53,555 bases of DNA from Planctomycetota bacterium (GTDB taxonomy: Bacteria; Planctomycetota; Phycisphaerae; Phycisphaerales; Phycisphaeraceae): NCBI GenBank assembly GCA_026386955.1, contig JAPLMQ010000314.1:1-53555 (forward strand), in the 5' to 3' direction. Positions 53,509 through 53,555 of this stretch are shown here, piece after piece (positions within the stretch are counted from its first letter, which is position 1; each line of letters begins with the position of its first letter). Made by a program: the position numbers and the translations under genes. The notes beneath the pieces are model-generated. The model was given only the letters and a program-made list of their open reading frames with translations, ran no database searches and had not been told where the DNA came from.

Positions 53509-53555
53509 CTAGAACGACGCCCAGAAGGCGACCTCGGTGGCGAAGACGCACGAGG
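53509..53555 (-). CDS. Possible C-terminal end of a protein entering from the right edge
   Basis: On the minus strand one frame reads SCVFATEVAFWASF and stops at TAG (53509-53511). Only 14 residues are visible, so no identification is possible, and a chance frame is not excluded. Confidence 0.25.
   Translation of the reverse strand, partial: SCVFATEVAFWASF

Noticed and set aside
51616..53555. Complete prophage or integrative element
   Set aside because: Only the recombinase is visible; there is no excisionase, replication, capsid or cargo gene, and only one candidate attachment region.

Overview
The window is a high-GC, gene-dense piece of a bacterial chromosome. It most likely comes from a planctomycete, perhaps a Phycisphaerae-like lineage. 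That placement is inferred from gene content: several phytanoyl-CoA dioxygenase (PhyH) paralogues, FloA, a GroES/GroEL pair, a DhnA-type class I aldolase, Asp-box and beta-helix carbohydrate-active proteins, short lipoproteins, and a tyrosine recombinase of the NCG(F/M)T...RKRSKT type I associate with planctomycetes. No rRNA, tRNA or CRISPR array was seen.

Layout. 1-5.3 kb: a cut gene, a small exported protein, a Gfo/Idh/MocA oxidoreductase, a VanZ-like membrane protein, a PhyH enzyme with an atypical metal motif, a lipoprotein and a ferredoxin-like protein. 5.3-9.5 kb: an Asp-box sialidase-like protein, groEL, groES and a receiver-domain protein. 9.5-16.5 kb, all minus strand: a small membrane protein coupled to bioA, a small unknown protein, a membrane TPR protein, a GT2 glycosyltransferase, an EVE-domain protein and an HMGL-type aldolase. 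16.6-23 kb: an FKBP isomerase flanked by twin hairpins, two response regulators, an unknown protein, an acyl-CoA desaturase, a second PhyH enzyme and a MoaD-like carrier. 23.2-33.6 kb: leuS, floA, a P-loop/transferase-like fusion, two lipoproteins, a third PhyH enzyme and a large beta-helix protein. 33.6-43.2 kb: a heterodimeric ABC exporter translationally coupled to a Rieske protein, a class I fructose-bisphosphate aldolase, an AAT-like hydrolase, an alpha/beta hydrolase, a LOG-family protein and a fourth PhyH enzyme.

43.2-49 kb is the most unusual part. Five tandem paralogues of a two-membrane-domain protein plus one internally deleted remnant follow nusB and ftsY on the minus strand. All six end in the same VLHxxGKxxPSV...YEYGGxRC tail although their cores differ. 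49.2-53.5 kb holds a class I glutamine amidotransferase, a TIM-barrel glycosidase-like protein with an in-frame collagen-like 9-bp repeat, and a lower-GC tyrosine recombinase preceded by four copies of TTTGTGTCCA.

Recurring non-coding structure is conspicuous. A hairpin family built on CCCAGGC...GCCTGGG appears seven times, mostly at gene ends. Two larger inverted-repeat pairs lie at 21661-21796 and 41286-41450. Most functional links are inferred from family membership and gene order.
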